Source: Deltaproteobacteria bacterium RBG_13_52_11
GTDB lineage: Bacteria > Desulfobacterota > B13-G15 > RBG-16-54-18
DNA: 15,536 nt
Assembly: GCA_001797745.1 (NCBI GenBank)
Contig: MGQF01000015.1
Span: 67,018 to 82,553 of the forward strand
Reading direction: 5' to 3'
Shown: piece after piece, positions 14,728 through 15,536 of the stretch
How positions within the stretch are numbered: position 1 is the stretch's first letter
Layout of the letters: each line of letters begins with the position of its first letter
Position numbers and translations under genes: made by a program
The notes under the pieces: model-generated
Database searches by the model: none
What the model saw: only the letters and a program-made list of their open reading frames with translations
Told to the model about the DNA's origin: nothing

Positions 14728-15536
14728 TCAGCGAAAAAGCGAGGCCACTGAGCGATGCACTAATGTCGAAAGCCACCGCAGAGGTGCGGTCAATTTCCAC
14801 GACCGCGAAGCTATAACGACATTCATCTGCACGTCTCGCTCAGCTACCGCTTGCTTAAGACTTGTGATCTGCGCATCACGCTCCACCAATGCCTGATTAA
14901 GACCGGCTATCTGACCTTCTCGGTCATTTATCGCTTGGTTGAGATTGAATATCTGCGCATCGCGCTCCGCCAATGCCTGTGTAAGCTTGGTAATCTGACG
15001 ATTGAGATCAGCAAAAGTTGTTTTAAAAGATAAAGATGCATTTCTAATATCCTGGTTATAAAACATAGAGCTTAATCTTGTATATTCACCTCTGATTTCA
15101 TCTATAGCAATCAAATCATTCTTATCAAGCTCCGCATTATTGTTAAAATTAAACAGTATTGTATTAAATCGATCGATTAATGACAGCATGTCACTATTGA
15201 AGTTTAAATCTTTAATGTTATGATGTTTTAATTTTTGATCTAATAATTCTTTTGCAACAGTATCGGTTTGTAATTTCGTATGTGAAAAGACGATGTTAAA
15301 TTTTTTTAAAATGCGATGAATGGTATTCGCCGGAGATTTTAAAAAATCGTCAAAAATAAAGAAGCTTCTTCCAAGGGGCCGGGTATAATACTCGATAGAC
15401 AGCATGTTGTTCATCCATAGAAGAAGCCCTTTCTGAATGGAAAACCCGTCCCTTGCTTTCAGGGATTCAGCCACTTCTATTGGATGCCTCAGCGGGATGA
15501 GGAAGAATATCTCGATGTTCAGCTCCTGCAATATAC
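14728..15536 (-). CDS. Sulfotransferase-like protein with C-terminal coiled coil (5' end outside window)
   Basis: The frame is open to the window edge, so the N-terminus, including the 5'-phosphosulfate loop of PAPS-dependent enzymes, is missing; the TTG at 15531 is probably an internal Leu codon. Numbering from that codon: FLIPLRHPIEVAESL (10-24) is the 3'-phosphate-binding region of sulfotransferases (R-P-EV-SL pattern), and KGLLLWMNNML to FIFDDFLKSPANTI (35-71) matches the rest of the domain. Residues 130-180 are a helical linker. Residues 182-237 are four 14-residue repeats predicted to form a coiled coil. The end, ASRSWKLTAPLRWL (241-254), is a motif I associate with the tail of multi-domain surface-glycan enzymes. 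Probable role: sulfation of a sugar hydroxyl on the polysaccharide or its lipid-linked precursor. The fold assignment is fairly safe; the substrate is inferred. Confidence 0.75.
   Translation of the reverse strand, partial: ILQELNIEIFFLIPLRHPIEVAESLKARDGFSIQKGLLLWMNNMLSIEYYTRPLGRSFFIFDDFLKSPANTIHRILKKFNIVFSHTKLQTDTVAKELLDQKLKHHNIKDLNFNSDMLSLIDRFNTILFNFNNNAELDKNDLIAIDEIRGEYTRLSSMFYNQDIRNASLSFKTTFADLNRQITKLTQALAERDAQIFNLNQAINDREGQIAGLNQALVERDAQITSLKQAVAERDVQMNVVIASRSWKLTAPLRWLSTLVHRSVASLFR
14821..14988 (-). repeat. Four imperfect 42-base tandem repeats encoding a coiled coil
   Basis: Four consecutive 14-residue units at residues 182-237 of the sulfotransferase-like protein: KLTQALAERDAQIF, NLNQAINDREGQIA, GLNQALVERDAQIT and SLKQAVAERDVQMN. 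Each unit is two heptads with Leu/Ile/Val at the a/d positions, giving a predicted coiled coil of about 56 residues. The units differ by several substitutions, so the array is not freshly expanded, but the number of copies could vary between strains. Confidence 0.85.

Noticed and set aside
14726..14753. GCTCAG / CTGAGC inverted repeat at the end of the sulfotransferase-like gene
   Set aside because: Six-base stem with a 16-base loop and no T run after it in the direction of transcription; not a convincing terminator.
1..15536. CRISPR arrays, tRNA or rRNA genes, riboswitches
   Set aside because: No regularly spaced direct repeats, no cloverleaf-like or rRNA-like segments were seen on either strand.

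Overview
The window is a stretch of a surface-polysaccharide (O-antigen or capsule type) biosynthesis locus. Every gene I can support lies on the minus strand, so transcription runs from base 15536 towards base 1. There is no rRNA, tRNA, CRISPR array, intact transposase or recognisable origin. The host is most likely an environmental Gram-negative bacterium: the left end carries a GDP-mannose 4,6-dehydratase with mannosyl/rhamnosyl-type family-4 glycosyltransferases, as in GDP-D-rhamnose or mannose-rich O-antigen loci. I cannot place it taxonomically. Base composition is strongly mosaic (60-base hand counts from 23% to 55% GC).

Layout in order of transcription. (1) 15536-14728: the 3' part of a sulfotransferase-like gene ending in a coiled coil made of four 14-residue repeats. 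(2) 14512-10856: a giant glycosyltransferase with one GT2 and two GT4 domains, whose base composition changes abruptly between the first and second domains. (3) 10845-9994: an unrecognised protein with some GT-A-like features. (4) 9991-6105: a run of four unrelated class I SAM-dependent methyltransferases. The third of them is much richer in GC than its neighbours and has its own strong ribosome binding site. (5) 6055-2613: a zone of broken genes. It holds a sugar epimerase start fused to a transaldolase end, a GT2 start cut off after its first 77 residues and followed out of frame by a long GT2 protein, and then fragments of GT4, dehydratase and GT4 genes. (6) 2595-1: an intact, translationally coupled set of gmd, a GT4 and a second GT4 that runs off the window.

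How they could work together: Gmd makes GDP-4-keto-6-deoxy-D-mannose, the precursor of GDP-D-rhamnose and GDP-L-fucose. The reductase or epimerase that would finish either sugar is not in the window. The GT4 and GT2 enzymes would assemble the repeat unit, and the methyltransferases and sulfotransferase would decorate or cap it.

The most notable observation is the decayed zone. Reading across stop codons and frames recovers the order GT4(remnant)-gmd(remnant)-GT4(remnant)-gmd(intact)-GT4(intact), which suggests that a GT4/gmd pair was once repeated in tandem and then lost copies by internal deletion. Several scars keep both the start and the end of a gene and lack the middle. Either repeated deletion or a misassembled metagenomic contig could explain that pattern.
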